A DNA stretch of 64,000 nt from Sepiola atlantica (taxonomy: Eukaryota > Mollusca > Cephalopoda > Sepiida > Sepiolidae): positions 27,512,269 to 27,576,268 of the forward strand of contig OY744525.1 in assembly GCA_963556195.1 (NCBI GenBank), written 5' to 3'. A model generated the notes under the pieces. It made no database searches. It was given only the letters and a program-made list of their open reading frames with translations, and was not told where the DNA came from. The position numbers and the translations under genes were made by a program. Shown piece after piece: positions 11,482 through 22,963 of this stretch (position 1 is the first letter of the stretch; each line of letters begins with the position of its first letter).

Positions 11482-13167
11482 TCATTTGTTGTGTGCTATC
11501 TGCGTTGCAGGGATGATGATCTCATGAGAGACGTTGGCATGGAGCGGTACGTTCAGTTGAGCCGTCGCTGGGTACATCTGGATTGTGGGGAAGATTTGCG
11601 CAGTCGAAGGCGAGATCTCTATAGTCGGAAAGACGGGCATCATGGGGTACATCTGGGTGGTGGACCCTGTACCATCACCGTCGGTGACCATACTAGCAGG
11701 ATTCGTCTGGTACATTGTGACAGTCTTCATCTCTCCGTCGATATTGTCTTCGTCGGAAGCCGGTGGTCCATGGGCCACGACAACAGCCCCTTCGGCCATG
11801 ACACTAGGATCCGTGGTAACAACCACGGCTACTTGATGGCAGGTCTCCCCAGCAGTGCCGATTTCCTCTTTTAAGATGACAGAATTCTTTGGGGGTACAC
11901 AGCTAAGCTTACGTTGGCCCTCATTCGCTTTCTTGTGCTTCAAGAGGTGGTCCTTGCGTGAGAAAGCAAAGCCACACCGGTCGCAAACAAACGGTTTCTC
12001 CCCCGTATGAATGCGTCGGTGGACGCTAAGGTACGATCGTCGGGAGAAACTCTTTTGACAGACTTCACAGCTGAAGAGTTTTTCATTCATATGGGTTGAC
12101 TTGTGGCGCTCGAGGTTGTCTCTACGCGAGAAACACTTGGAACAGTATTCACATTTGTATGCTAAGGTACCCTGGGTAGTTGTGGCACTCATGGGACCGA
12201 TAGTAGGGGTAACAGTGACTGGGGTGGTGGTGGTAGGCATTGTGTTTAATGTTGGAACCCCAGTGACAAATGTCGCATTGGAATTAGCAATGGTGGTGAT
12301 ACTGCCCTGACACATCTGCTGTTGAAAAGTAGCGTTATCCTCTATTGTTGATACGGACACGGGGATATCAGTCACACTCTGATTCGGATTAACTATCTCG
12401 CACGTATGATACGTCGTCTTGTCACCACTGACAACCGCCACTAAGGACTCTCCATAATTATGATTGTTTAGATCAGTGCAATTATTATTTGTACATTTAA
12501 ATGCTTGCTGGACCTCGGCTTCTTCAACTTCTGAGGTTGTTTGGACAGTGACCACTTGAATCTGCCCTTGATCGGTCTGCACTTGTTGTAGAGTTGTTGG
12601 CTGCTGGTGAGTGGTATATATGGTGCCCGGTGGATGGTTAATGATATTACCAGTGATACCACCAGTTACAGGAGTCAAGGTGGTCAGAGTAGTATTGTTA
12701 CTAACATAGCTAATATTATTAACCCTAGGCGCGGATGTCTTCACCTCACCGTGTTGCTTTACCCGATGCCGAACCAGGTGGTCACCGCGGTAGAAGGCGC
12801 AGCCGCAGATGTGACACCTGTAAGGTCGAGTGTTGCTATGGATACGCTGGTGAACAGTCAGGTAAGACCGACGAGCAAAGGACTTGTTGCATACATCACA
12901 GGTAAACATTTTAATGCCCTGGTGTCCACGAATGTGAATGACCAAATGGTCGTTTCGAGAAAAGGCACGTCCACATACGTTACATCCGAATGGCCGCTCA
13001 CCTGTATGCAGACGTCGGTGTAACTTCAGGTAAGACTTTTGGCTGAAATCATGACCACATATCTCACACCTGTACACTTCTCGACGTAGATGCCGCATCC
13101 GATGCCTCTCCATGTTGTCGCGACGGGAGAAGACCTTGCCACAGATGTCGCACGTTGGCTTCTTCAT
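11482..13167 (-). CDS. C2H2 zinc-finger protein, eight fingers in two clusters
   Basis: 561 residues, predicted nuclear and DNA-binding. Cluster 1 has five C2H2 fingers (Cys/His at 6/9/22/26, 34/37/50/54, 62/65/78/82, 90/93/106/110, 118/121/134/139). Cluster 2 has three (339/342/355/359, 367/370/383/387, 395/398/411). Linkers HTGERPF and HTGEKPF are canonical. The linker at about 140-335 is rich in Thr, Val and Gln. The C-terminal tail carries repeated MYP and FPTI motifs and could be an activation or interaction region. In the last finger the final zinc-binding His is Asn (HKKAN). The start is taken at the Met just before the first finger; the frame stays open 39 codons upstream through low-complexity codons that look non-coding. 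It appears as a single exon, as many cephalopod C2H2 genes are, but an upstream exon cannot be excluded. No orthologue is named. Confidence 0.9.
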   Translation of the reverse strand: MKKPTCDICGKVFSRRDNMERHRMRHLRREVYRCEICGHDFSQKSYLKLHRRLHTGERPFGCNVCGRAFSRNDHLVIHIRGHQGIKMFTCDVCNKSFARRSYLTVHQRIHSNTRPYRCHICGCAFYRGDHLVRHRVKQHGEVKTSAPRVNNISYVSNNTTLTTLTPVTGGITGNIINHPPGTIYTTHQQPTTLQQVQTDQGQIQVVTVQTTSEVEEAEVQQAFKCTNNNCTDLNNHNYGESLVAVVSGDKTTYHTCEIVNPNQSVTDIPVSVSTIEDNATFQQQMCQGSITTIANSNATFVTGVPTLNTMPTTTTPVTVTPTIGPMSATTTQGTLAYKCEYCSKCFSRRDNLERHKSTHMNEKLFSCEVCQKSFSRRSYLSVHRRIHTGEKPFVCDRCGFAFSRKDHLLKHKKANEGQRKLSCVPPKNSVILKEEIGTAGETCHQVAVVVTTDPSVMAEGAVVVAHGPPASDEDNIDGEMKTVTMYQTNPASMVTDGDGTGSTTQMYPMMPVFPTIEISPSTAQIFPTIQMYPATAQLNVPLHANVSHEIIIPATQIAHNK

Positions 13168-13299
13168 TTTTTTTTTTTTGTGTGTGTGTGGAGTGGGGGA
13201 TGGAATATAGTCGAAGGAAGACGTTAGAAAAATTGAAAGACAAGATAAAAGTTTCTGGATATTTTTTTTTCTCCAGAGGGTCAACAGGTACCAAACAGA

Positions 13300-13740
13300 A
13301 ACGTTAGTCTAAAGCCTCGTCACAAAACTTCAGTTTTTACAATTGTCCATTGTCCGTTATATGCGTTTCTCTTTTGTTGTAATGTTTCAATAACATTATG
13401 TGAAAAACAAATGGTAAATTTTGTTCGGCTCTTAAATCATTTCAAGTATGATATTATTTTAAATGATTAATAGTATAAATGTAATAATTATTACTCAAAT
13501 CATCCAACAGTATTGTCTTCAGGTGTTGCTTCTCTATGGTTTATATGCGTATGGAACATATTCCAGAAAAAAAATGTTGCTTGGGTCATCCGAGGATCAG
13601 CAACTAAAAAAAAAAGATAGATAAAAAAAATAAAGTAAATTTTTTTTTATTAAAATGAAATACTGAAGAACCCACCTACTTTAAATAAAAGATCAAGTCA
13701 AAGATAAAAACTATAACAACAAGAAAACAATTCTTTGTAT
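13300..13740. other. 5' flank of the zinc-finger gene
   Basis: AT-rich with A and T runs. It would hold the promoter or upstream exons of the minus-strand gene; no TATA box or initiator is convincing. Confidence 0.35.
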
Positions 13741-13744
13741 TAAG

Positions 13745-13960
13745 AACTAGTTATACCTACCCGATGTTACCCGGGATGCAGCGAAGTCATTTTCTTTCTT
13801 TCTTATAATCTTTAATTAAAAATATTACCCTTGCTGATTTTTATTTTTCACTCATCATTGAAAAACGTTTCCAGATTACCAGTTGTCCAGGCAGAACTAA
13901 ATCATTTAAAAAATAAACTGTATTATTTTAGTGCAAATAACACTGTACAAAAATAACAAA
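13745..13960. repeat. Dispersed AT-rich repeat with CCCGG motif
   Basis: Starts TACCTACCCGATGTTACCCGG and continues GCAGCGAAGTCATTTT, resembling the junction at 44290 (CCACCCGGTGTTGTCCGGG) and GTAGCGAAGTAATTCATTTT at 43062. Family unassigned. Confidence 0.35.
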
Positions 13961-14869
13961 CGAAAATTGGTTAGTCAGAATCAAAGTTTGATGTCAGCTT
14001 AAATGCTATTTAGGTTCAACTTTTAAAATCTCACAAGTTTATATGTTAGAAGATACACATCACATAAAAAATCATGTCTCCTCATGACATCGGCATCTCT
14101 AGACTCATCATGTGTCTCTTTCTAAAGATTCTCTTATGTCCGTAACAATGAAATATTCCATTATGATATGTGAAATAGCAAGAGAAATATAAATTTTCCA
14201 TGTTTTTCTTTCTAAATTTAAAATTCATTTTGGGGAAGTGGAGATTTAAAAGGGTTAGCATCAAATATTAATGTGTTTGATAAATAGATCAGATAAATAA
14301 ATAACCTAATTAATTTGCAATTTTTTTTAATGGTTAAATTCAAGTTATATTGAGATTTTAAAGAAAAAATATTAATCTAGTAAAAATAATAACAAAAGAT
14401 GGGATTGTCTGAGAAAGAAAAAGATTTTTATTAACACATACAGCAGTTAATGTATCAGCTTTGAACAAATACACAGTAACTGAATCGATTATTTAAATAT
14501 GTATCAAAATTTTACTTGAATGTATTAAAAAGAAAAATACTTAATTTATTTTAGCAATAACAATCTTATACAGGATGAGACAAAAAGGATGGACGTTTTT
14601 TAAATAGTTATTATTCAGCATGGTGGAGCATATATCCGACATGTACTATTTGGACCGTGGTGTCTTAGCATTTTTTCTTTCAGTTGAAACCATGAGACTG
14701 TGATTGATAGCGCACTGCGTGTTTGCCTGCAAGAGTTCAGCACGAGTTTGGTCGCTAATTCAACTCTCACTGAAATCAGGTTGTTCTTCTCACTCGTAAC
14801 ACAATCTTACTTTACGTTCCTGCACTTCGTACACTAATGAATAGAAAACCAGCAGCGCACGAAAATGTG

Positions 14870-15010
14870 CAGTCTAAATCGCTCTGCTTAGAGATATGCT
14901 ACTGAACTTGGCATCAATGTTCTATTTGGTAAGGTGTATGTTGAGGATGATCAGATTTTCCACGTCTACAAATTGCCCATTGGGCAACAATTGAAACCAG
15001 GTGTTAAATA
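14870..15010 (+). pseudogene. Possible transposase relic (HTH region)
   Basis: With stops and frame changes allowed, the plus strand reads RSA-RYATELGIN and then FHVYKLPIGQQLKPG. That resembles the helix-turn-helix end and AYKIQ-like linker found before the catalytic domain of mariner-type transposases. The catalytic region is not seen. Confidence 0.3.
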
Positions 15011-16300
15011 TTGGTGGGCATGTTAGTTGGTAGAAATATTAGCTAAAATATATTTACTGAGATAAATCTGGCTTTATCTTGTGAACAGGAAACGTTTCCG
15101 ACAAGGGATCGGCTCTGCTGAGTGTATGAGAATTGGAAGTTGATGAAGCGGACAGACATGACCAACAGTGAGGGTGGCAGGTGAAGAACCGCCAGTCTTG
15201 ATGGAAGTTTGAATGAGATAAAACCAGTTTTCAAGATGGTTTAACAAAATGCTGAGTAATTAAGTCATGAGCTTAACATAAGTGTCTCTCTCTCTCTTTT
15301 CTCCCTTTTTACCGTGCAAATGGTGAATAAATCATTTGTCTTCTAAGATCATGTTGTTGAACTACATAATTAAATAATTAATGTGAGAAGCATATCAGAT
15401 AGTTTTTAATTGCAGCTAAGGAAATTACTTCAGTCCTCGGAGGAAACAACACACATGCAATGACGACGTTGGTGGGAAGACAAGGCATGATATTTAGTTG
15501 ATTTAAGTATTAATAATTAAATGACTTTTTGGAATTAAATAATTACATTGTGTCAAGTGACCTACGCAATACAGGGAATTATGTAATAGCGCCGTAACTT
15601 TGCAAGTCAGATGGAAACAATTTTTGTGACAAATGACAACCTTATTTTGTAAATAAGTGATGAAGCTCATTTTCATATTGATGGCATGATTTTTGTGGGG
15701 AAACCACAAAGCAATGAGCATAATTCCTGTATACTGAATGGTCTGAAAGAAGCTATTCGTGTGAAAGTTGTCTAACTCGACAGGGTAATGCTGAAAAGAG
15801 TGGAAGGCAACTTCTAAGAACGTCTTCAGAAATGCATCAATGAAAGTGAACACCACATGAAAAGGATGTTATTTTACATACTGGATTGTCAAATGCTAAT
15901 TTAATACAAACATCTTTTTTTTATGGAAATCACTCCAGACAAGGCATGAAGCCACTTGATGTAAGGAGCTAAAAACAATACTACTTCAAGGTAAAAAATC
16001 TAGCCAACGATAAGCGTTAAATGGATAGATTACGACCCATAAAACAGCAATTATTTCCCCCTTTGTCAAAAACATCGCTCATGGAATGTGAGGACTAAAG
16101 TACAAAATGAGGGAAGCAAGAGTTACGAGGCTGCCAGAAGTAAACCCGAGGTCCACTTTCTACTCTCCTAAAGTAATGCGAATAAACATGTTTGAAGCTA
16201 ATATTAATGATTTTGTTATTTTTCCTCTCTGCCTCACACTGTACAAGAATAAAAATTATAAAAGCAAACGGTTTGTGACGAGTATACTAGTAAGTATCCC
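15011..16300. other. Stretch without recognised gene
   Basis: A frame of 117 codons on the minus strand at 15503-15856 has no recognisable domain and is not called. No other structure seen. Confidence 0.4.
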
Positions 16301-16310
16301 AAACCCAAAT

Positions 16311-16455
16311 TTTATTTTCATGATATCTAAAAACTTTTAATATCGGCACACATAGATCTTTGCTAAACAAATGATACAAAATTTATTTTCATGATATCTA
16401 AAAACTTTTAATATCGGCACACATAGATCTTTGCAAAACAAATGATACAAAATTT
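16311..16455. repeat. 71-bp tandem duplication
   Basis: Two nearly identical 71-base copies (16311-16381 and 16382-16452; TTTATTTTCATGATATCTAA at the start of each) followed by the start of a third. Confidence 0.9.
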
Positions 16456-16587
16456 ATTTTGGTAGCACAATTAGTCACCGATTTATGACCATTCAAAGTT
16501 TGTTAGAAATTAGAAAATTTGGCGTCTTGTGTGCTATTAGTCGAGAAGTCAATTTTCAGTGTGTGAACGCATGCCAGCATGTATATT

Positions 16588-16815
16588 TATTTACTTACTC
16601 TGCAGAAGGTTAGACGCAAGGTCAGGTTTCGAAAAGCCAGCTCACTAGGTGAAGTGCACTCTGGCCTACAAAAATACCTGAGCAGCCCCGTTAGCATTCC
16701 CCGGTAGGTGTGTCTCAGACAATTAGCAATAAACTAACCGTTTCTCAGAGAGAAGGCAAAGCCCGAGAGGGTGGACATCCTAGGACTGAACAGAACCATA
16801 TCTCAGCCAGACAAA
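16588..16815 (-). mobile_element. U2-type-1 SINE body and tail (diverged)
   Basis: Reverse complement of the SINE body seen at 24880-25085 and 45545-45765. Shared blocks include GGGGAATGCTAACGGGGCTG, AACGGTTAGTTTATTGCTAA and the tail CCTTGCGTCTAACCTTCTG then AGTAAGTAAAT. The U2 head is not recognisable in this copy. Confidence 0.65.
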
Positions 16816-17990
16816 CAGATGTTAAACCAACGATGCTGCTGTAACTAAAACCGCAGGCTTTGAACAAGTGAAAAATCCTTACAAATGTAATATCATCTAG
16901 TGGAAAATGAAAATTAATAATTATGGAAACAATAATTATTTGATCTAGCCAGCCTAAACATTGGACAAAATCCTATTATTTGTAATTAAAAAAAAAAATG
17001 ACACAGAAGTGCAACTTTGACTGTTCATATAAGATTCATTTCAACAGCTAACATATTGAACCTTCTTAATATGATTCATAGCCCAGTATAGATCAAAATA
17101 GATCTTACTTTTAATAGTAAATCAATAAAAAAATAAAAAAAAACCCTCAGATTTGTACCATGTAAAATAGACAGGAACACAATTTGATAATAGGGCAAAA
17201 ATTTAATTCACTAAAGTTTTCAACTTGGATTCTTTTGTGAAAAACAACTTAAAACTCTATATTAAGCTCACCATATTGATGAGTGGTCCGTTTTCTTTAA
17301 GTCGGGGCTGTTTTTATATGCATAGACATACAATATCATGCACATTAAGTTGAAAAAAACAAAAAACACCAATATTAAACATAAATCACCCGTCACATAA
17401 AACAGTTAAACTAATTTGAAGTAACGTAGAAGAGAAAAAACTATTAATGATAATGACACACGAGAAAGAAGTGATAAAGAGAAAAGCTTAAATTGTTTAC
17501 ATCCAAATTTCATTAAATTAACCTAAAAAATAAATGATTTATCACAAGTTGAAATTGAAGGGAATTTCACTCTAACCATTTTCATACACTAAACTCTAGG
17601 CTGGTTGGTGATACCTAACACTAGTAATAGTCATCATGTAAGATGTCTGCATTTTTTAAAGAGATTTTTATATAGATTTAATTCCCAGCAGAAGAAGTTT
17701 TATTTGTTTATCCATTTTACGAGGCAAGTCTAACAGATTGTTTTGAATATCACACGATGCCGAGAATGGCAACAACATATGCTGTGTATAACACATGATA
17801 CACGCTGCAGCACTTTCTTTCTTTCTTATGAATTCCAAACGCTTTCTAGTGGGTGTGGATTGAGCTCTCTAGCAAAAAGAAAAAATGGTTACTACATAGC
17901 ATAAGGCATAGTTCATCATAAAGAAAAATTGAGCACTCTCAAAAATCGATAATGCAAATGTAAACATAAAAGCAATATCATTTCCCGTAC
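16816..17990. other. Stretch without recognised gene
   Basis: AT-rich; no repeat family or coding region recognised. Confidence 0.4.
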
Positions 17991-17993
17991 TTG

Positions 17994-18128
17994 GTAGCAC
18001 AGGTTATAGCGTAGAAGTAACACCGACTGCTGACAAAGCGCTTGGGGTTCGATTCTCAGCTTAAAGCTTTCGCTTGTCTAGCCACACCAAAGAACCGTGA
18101 TATGGCAAAACAGTTGTCAGTGGATGAG
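17994..18128 (+). mobile_element. tRNA-headed SINE
   Basis: An A-box-like TAGCGTAGAAGTAACACCG and a B box GGGGTTCGATTCTC (about 18044-18057) sit at tRNA spacing. The body runs to the (TA)n tract. The cloverleaf is not complete. Confidence 0.55.
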
Positions 18129-18130
18129 TT

Positions 18131-18206
<76 letters not shown>
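18131..18206. repeat. Long (TA)n microsatellite
   Basis: About 37 TA units with one break near the start, directly after the tRNA-headed SINE. Confidence 0.95.
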
Positions 18207-18209
<3 letters not shown>

Positions 18210-18755
18210 ATAGCTACAGAAACACAATCATGTTTTGATCATAGATCTCATTTGTGTAGTCATTCACCATATTTTAAAAAAAAATATAAAGTTCTAATGT
18301 ATTGAGCACTACTGAAATAAAACAAAAAAAAACTGGAAAATACTTCCAAAATATGTTTTGGGGGATGGGGGATTTATCTGATGGGAGATAAAAATTCCCT
18401 GAAGAAGCCTTTTGAAAACATCTTGAATTTATTATCAAGAAAAAATGTGTTTTAAAAATGGGCAGAAACAATTGTATGAATAAAAATGATTTTTTTAAAT
18501 AAATTCAGAACATTTATTAAATTATATATATTTTTATATATATATCTGTTAGCTAGAAGCATTTCTAGCTAGAAAATAATGAGACATTCAGAATAGACAT
18601 TAAAGGGGAATAGTTTGTCAGTTGTTTCCCTCATGTTCCATTGGAGAGTAACGTCCCCTTGATTTCCAACATAGACAGACATTCTGTAAAGACGTTGTCA
18701 TATCAGCTCCCACAATAAATGTTCAATTAATTAGTTAATCCTCTTTGGAAAGTAA

Positions 18756-20205
18756 ATAATCATCATCATCATCATCAACCGGTTTATTTGTTGAATCAGG
18801 CCACAATTAATCCTCTGATGAGGGTGGGGCCTGATTGTCTAGTCTCGAAATCTAAGTCTTCCTCTCCACTCCTGTCTTTGGCAAGGCTTGATGAAATCCA
18901 TACCCATGGCCTTCCTTCCTATCACGTTTGACTACGTCCTCTCAAGTCAACTTGGGTCTGCCAGTGGTGATGTTCTCTGCTGGCACATTCAACTGTCGGA
19001 CTTTAGCAATCCAGCCATCGCTACGCTCAATGTGACCCAACCAACGCAGTCTGTTCTTTCGCATGATGTCCACAAGGCTTTTCAAGTCGACCTGTGAGAG
19101 CAGGGATTCAAAAGAAACGTACTGTTCAGGCCTCACCAAACAGATCCATCTGACCATTGCCCTGTCATTACGGCGCAGCTTCTTTAGTATGCCAGCAGAG
19201 ACAGCCCAAGTTTCTGAGCCATACAACAGCACACTTCTGACACATGAGGAGTATACACGCCCTCTCGTGTTTGTTTGTCAGGATTGGTAGCAGCTCTCTA
19301 AACTTTTTCCAGGCACACTTGCAACGTGTAGCTGCCGCGAGTTCACAGCCTCCACCTGATGACAGCACATCTCCAAGATAACAAAAGTCTGTCACTACTT
19401 CCAGCTTGTTGTCACCAGTATCCATCTCCGTCAGTGGTCTGCCAACTATTGGTCTTGCCGTGCCGGTGCAACGAAAGCACATAAAGTGAGGATCTGCTTT
19501 GAGAGAGCCCTTTATGCCACTGCACCTTTTGTGGACCCAACCTGAACAGTGAGTGCAGATGATTGAGTTGCTGCCAGTTCCTTTCAGACATACAGCACAC
19601 AGGTATTTTCCTGTTTTCTGTAGTAAGCTGAGGTTTGGACCTGCGATCATGACCTTAGTTTTACCCATGTTGACTCAGAGACCTTTCTCCTCCATGCTAC
19701 TCTTCCATCTATCCAGACGTTCCTTGAGTGAAGTATCAATGATCGCTAGGTCATCGGCATATAGCAGCTCCCACGGGCAGCCAGTATGGAATTCCAGTGA
19801 TAGAGCCTCGAGTACAATGATGAATAGAAGGGGACTTAAGACAGATCCTTGATGAACACCTACTCTAACCTCAAATTCGTCGCTGTAACTGTTACCGACT
19901 CGTACCCGACTACGTACATTGGTGTACATAGACGTTATCACCTGAACCAACCACTCAGTAACACCCAGCTTTCGCAGGCCCCACCAGATGACCCTTCTGG
20001 GGACACGGTCAAAAGCTTTCTCCAAATCTACAAATGCCATGTACAGTGGTTTGTTTGCTGCTAGATGTTTCTCCATGACTTGGCGTATGATGAAAATTGC
20101 ATCTGTGGTGCTCCTACCGGGCATGAAGCCAAATTGCATATCAGCAATCTGTATTTGTTTGATCAGCTGTTCAACAATTCTTTCCAGGACTTTCATGACC
20201 TGATC
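18756..20205 (-). pseudogene. LINE ORF2 3' half: RT, PHD-like finger, C-terminal domain
   Basis: The minus strand encodes the last part of a non-LTR reverse transcriptase. It opens near FGFMPGRSTTDAI, then AFVDLEKAFDRVP, GVHQGSVLSPLLF and the catalytic YADD. A TGA at about 19675-19677 (CGA decay) interrupts the same frame before MGKTKVM. Next comes a C4HC3 cysteine/histidine array (19468-19599; spacing C-X2-C-X10-C-X2-C-X4-H-X2-C-X14-C-X2-C), which fits a PHD finger. After a frameshift near 19260 the LLYGSETWAV and RLRWLGHIER segments of the C-terminal domain follow. The 3' end is a (GAT)n run at 18756-18775. The 5' truncation is typical of LINEs. Clade (RTE-like or a relative) is not certain. 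Confidence 0.8.
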
Positions 20206-20660
20206 AAATAAATAAATACTTAATTCTTGACCATACTAAGTTTTCTCATTCAAATGCTGTCTCATATTTTTGTTTATTAACTCACATATCTAAATATACA
20301 CCCACATAGCATCATTCAATAAACGACACGGTTACTTCAATATTGTAGAGATGGGAAGTCTTATGGGAATACCGATCAATTGCAATATCAGCATTGCTGA
20401 AATACCAAAAACGTTATAGATTTTTTTTTTTAATACTAAAACATTTGGTATTATAAGATTTTTTTACTATTATTAAATGAATCTTATTTTATTGAAATCA
20501 GTTTTTAGATGTTTAAAAAAAAAAATTTTTTGTTGCCAACATACTTGTACAATTAGTAAGAGGAAGGATTGAAAACTATAATGTAAATATTCAATTGAAT
20601 ATCTCTATTAGAAGAGGATATAGATTGTTAGAAAGATTCAGAATAAAATAAGTGTCTACA
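20206..20660. other. Stretch without recognised gene
   Basis: AT-rich; nothing recognised. Confidence 0.4.
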
Positions 20661-20664
20661 AATA

Positions 20665-21335
20665 TATTCATTATGTTTACTGGTAAGTTGAGAGAGGATA
20701 ACCAATTTGTGTGCAAGAAGTGTAAGACAATGGAGATGGATGAGAAATCAGATGTGGAGAAAGTATATCGGGATGGCGAATCTATTGAGGTTATCCAGAA
20801 GTTTTGTTACCTTGATAAAGCAGGTGCTAATGTAATTGCAAGAGTTAGGAGTGGATCGACTAATTTCAGGGAACTTTTGTCATTATGAACCAGCAGAGTG
20901 TTACCACTATCGACCAAGCGTGAAACCTGCCCAATGTGGATGGAGGACATGCGTGGTATGGAGAGAGATGATATGAGAATGATACGAAGGATGTGTAATG
21001 TGAGTCTTAAATACAGGCTTAGATCTGATGACCTCAGAGGAAAATTAAATCTGGACAGTATTGAGAGATGCGTGCAGAACTGGGGATTTTGATTGTATGG
21101 CTACGTTAAAAGAATGGATAAGAGTTCTTGAGTTAGTAGATGTAGAACAGTTGAGGTAGCAGGTTCAGTCTACAGGGGAAGGCCAAGGGAAACATGTGAG
21201 GTAGTGATAAGAATGGACTTGAGAGAAAGAGGGATAAATAAAGAGATGGTCAGAGATAAGATAGTTTGGAAGTCAATTTCTAAAAGCCGTCCAACGCATG
21301 TCAGCATGGAGATTAAACCGAATATATAATCATTT
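20665..21335 (+). pseudogene. LINE 3' fragment (GSETW family), copy 1
   Basis: Broken frames read DNQFVCKKCKTMEMDE, the end of a zinc-binding C-X2-C motif, then VIQKFCYL, TSRVLPLSTK and MIRRMCNVSLKYRLRSDDL. The 3' end is TTAAACCGAATATATAATCA. The same family occurs at 28775-29253 (minus), 33243-33540 and 40610-41325. It matches the C-terminal part of the LINE at 18756-20205 in layout. Confidence 0.75.
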
Positions 21336-21384
21336 AAATAATTAGCGTAGAATAGTTTTAAATGACTTTTTTTTATACTAATGA

Positions 21385-21680
21385 GTCACAACTTACCAAG
21401 GCTGAAAGCTATTCGAGGATAGCACCATGAGAGGATTGAAAAAGATTGTTGAATGGACAAAATTTGATTATTTAAGACGGCTTGACACGTTTAAATTGAA
21501 CTTGAAAACTACCGTATTGTCATTTGTAGGGAAGCAATCCCATGATAATGTGTTCCACAGTCCTTGGAAAGAAACTCTGTTCATGGAAATTCCATTAAAC
21601 TTCAGGGACACAGAGGAAGAAAGTAAAGTTCTTTTCAGTTGTGGTAAGAGAGATGAGTTTTTGCCATGAAAGTATTACAG
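21385..21680 (-). pseudogene. LINE 3' end fragment (family B), minus strand
   Basis: Resembles the reverse complement of the 40100-40280 LINE end (AACCAAAGGCT-type 3' end; GTGTTCCACAG, GAAACTCTGTTCATGGAAAT). Also matches 60243-60620. Confidence 0.55.
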
Positions 21681-22118
21681 GAGGGGAGAACCAGGGATCA
21701 GAGCTGATGTTTGTCATTAAGTTTTTTAAAAATTACGAAAATAAAAATTTCAAATACAGACATAACAAAAATAAATAGACAGCCTTACAAAATATAATTA
21801 ATCAATGTCTAAGTTTGAATGTGGATTTAGTCAGCAACAATGACTGCAAGTCTCGGGATTCCACTTTCCACCATGAATCGAGTGATTGTCAAATTCACTA
21901 CAGAAGGAGGAGCATCTGACGGTAGTTTTTGTTATTAATGGTAAGTGTGCCTGTTTACTTCTTTAAAGCTTGTGTAGTTTAACCTTTAATTCCATTTGAC
22001 AAATTTTTGAAAAGATTAATATGCAAAAATAAATAAATAATTTTAATAACAATTGTAAAAAATTCTTTTCATGTTATTCTTTTGAAAATATTTCTTTTTC
22101 TTACATAAGAAATCAAGT
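21681..22118. other. Stretch without recognised gene
   Basis: AT-rich; nothing recognised. Confidence 0.4.
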
Positions 22119-22350
22119 GTCAAATTATTTTTTTAAAATACTTTATATAATAAAATTATTTTTTTTAAATACTTTATATGATAAACAAATTATTTTTTAA
22201 ATACTTTATATAATAAATTATTTTTTTAAATATTTTATATAATAAACAAATTATTTTTTTAAATATTTTATATAATAAACAAATTATTTTTTTAAAATAC
22301 TTCATATAATAAACAAATTATTTTTTAAAAATACTTCATATAATAAACAC
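22119..22350. repeat. AT-rich tandem repeat, about 33-bp unit
   Basis: About seven imperfect copies of ACAAATTATTTTTTTAAATA followed by CTTTATATAATAA. Confidence 0.85.
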
Positions 22351-22955
22351 ATTTTTAGTTGTAATTGGGTATAATATTTTTCTAAAATGTGTATTACTGA
22401 GTTTTGTTTCTTTTTAATTCTTCAGAATGTGATCAATTAATCAATCAAATACCAATTTTTCAGATTATTTAATAAAAAAGAAAAAGAATGTTTTTACATT
22501 TCTCTAGAACACAACGATTTAAACACCGAACTTTCCGATTCAGATAAAAAAAAGAGAAAAAAAGAAAATGGAAAGGAAAAGATAATTTGAAACAATTTCC
22601 AAAATGAAGTATTTTCCAAAGTTAAAGGAAGTGACAGAAAATAGGTTCACAAATCATTCAAATATGAATAAATAAGATTTGTGTGGCCATAGTTTATAAA
22701 AATCAATAACGCTATTATGTAAGAAGTAAAAAAGGATAAAATCCTATTTTGATCATCTAAATTACAGTGAAATGGGTTCTTTTCTGATTCTTTTTTTCTG
22801 AATTGATACCCTAATATTTCTTTTTTATTAAATTAAATCATTATTTTATATTTTCTCTGGGCAATGTCAAAGCATGCTTAAATCATATTTTAATCACCTA
22901 AATTACTTACAGTGAAATGTTTTTTTTCTGAATTTGTATTCTTATAAATTAAATC
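22351..22955. other. Stretch without recognised gene
   Basis: AT-rich. ATTTTAATCACCTAAATTAC and GTGAAATG blocks occur twice (near 22750 and 22890), a faint duplication. Confidence 0.35.
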
Positions 22956-22963
22956 ATCTATAT

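Noticed and set aside
11491..13023. Open frames opposite the zinc-finger gene (11491-11874, 11585-11836, 12101-12310, 12607-13023, plus strand)
   Set aside because: They are antisense to a well-supported coding sequence and have no domain of their own.
15503..15856. 117-codon frame on the minus strand
   Set aside because: No recognisable motif and average AT-rich composition.
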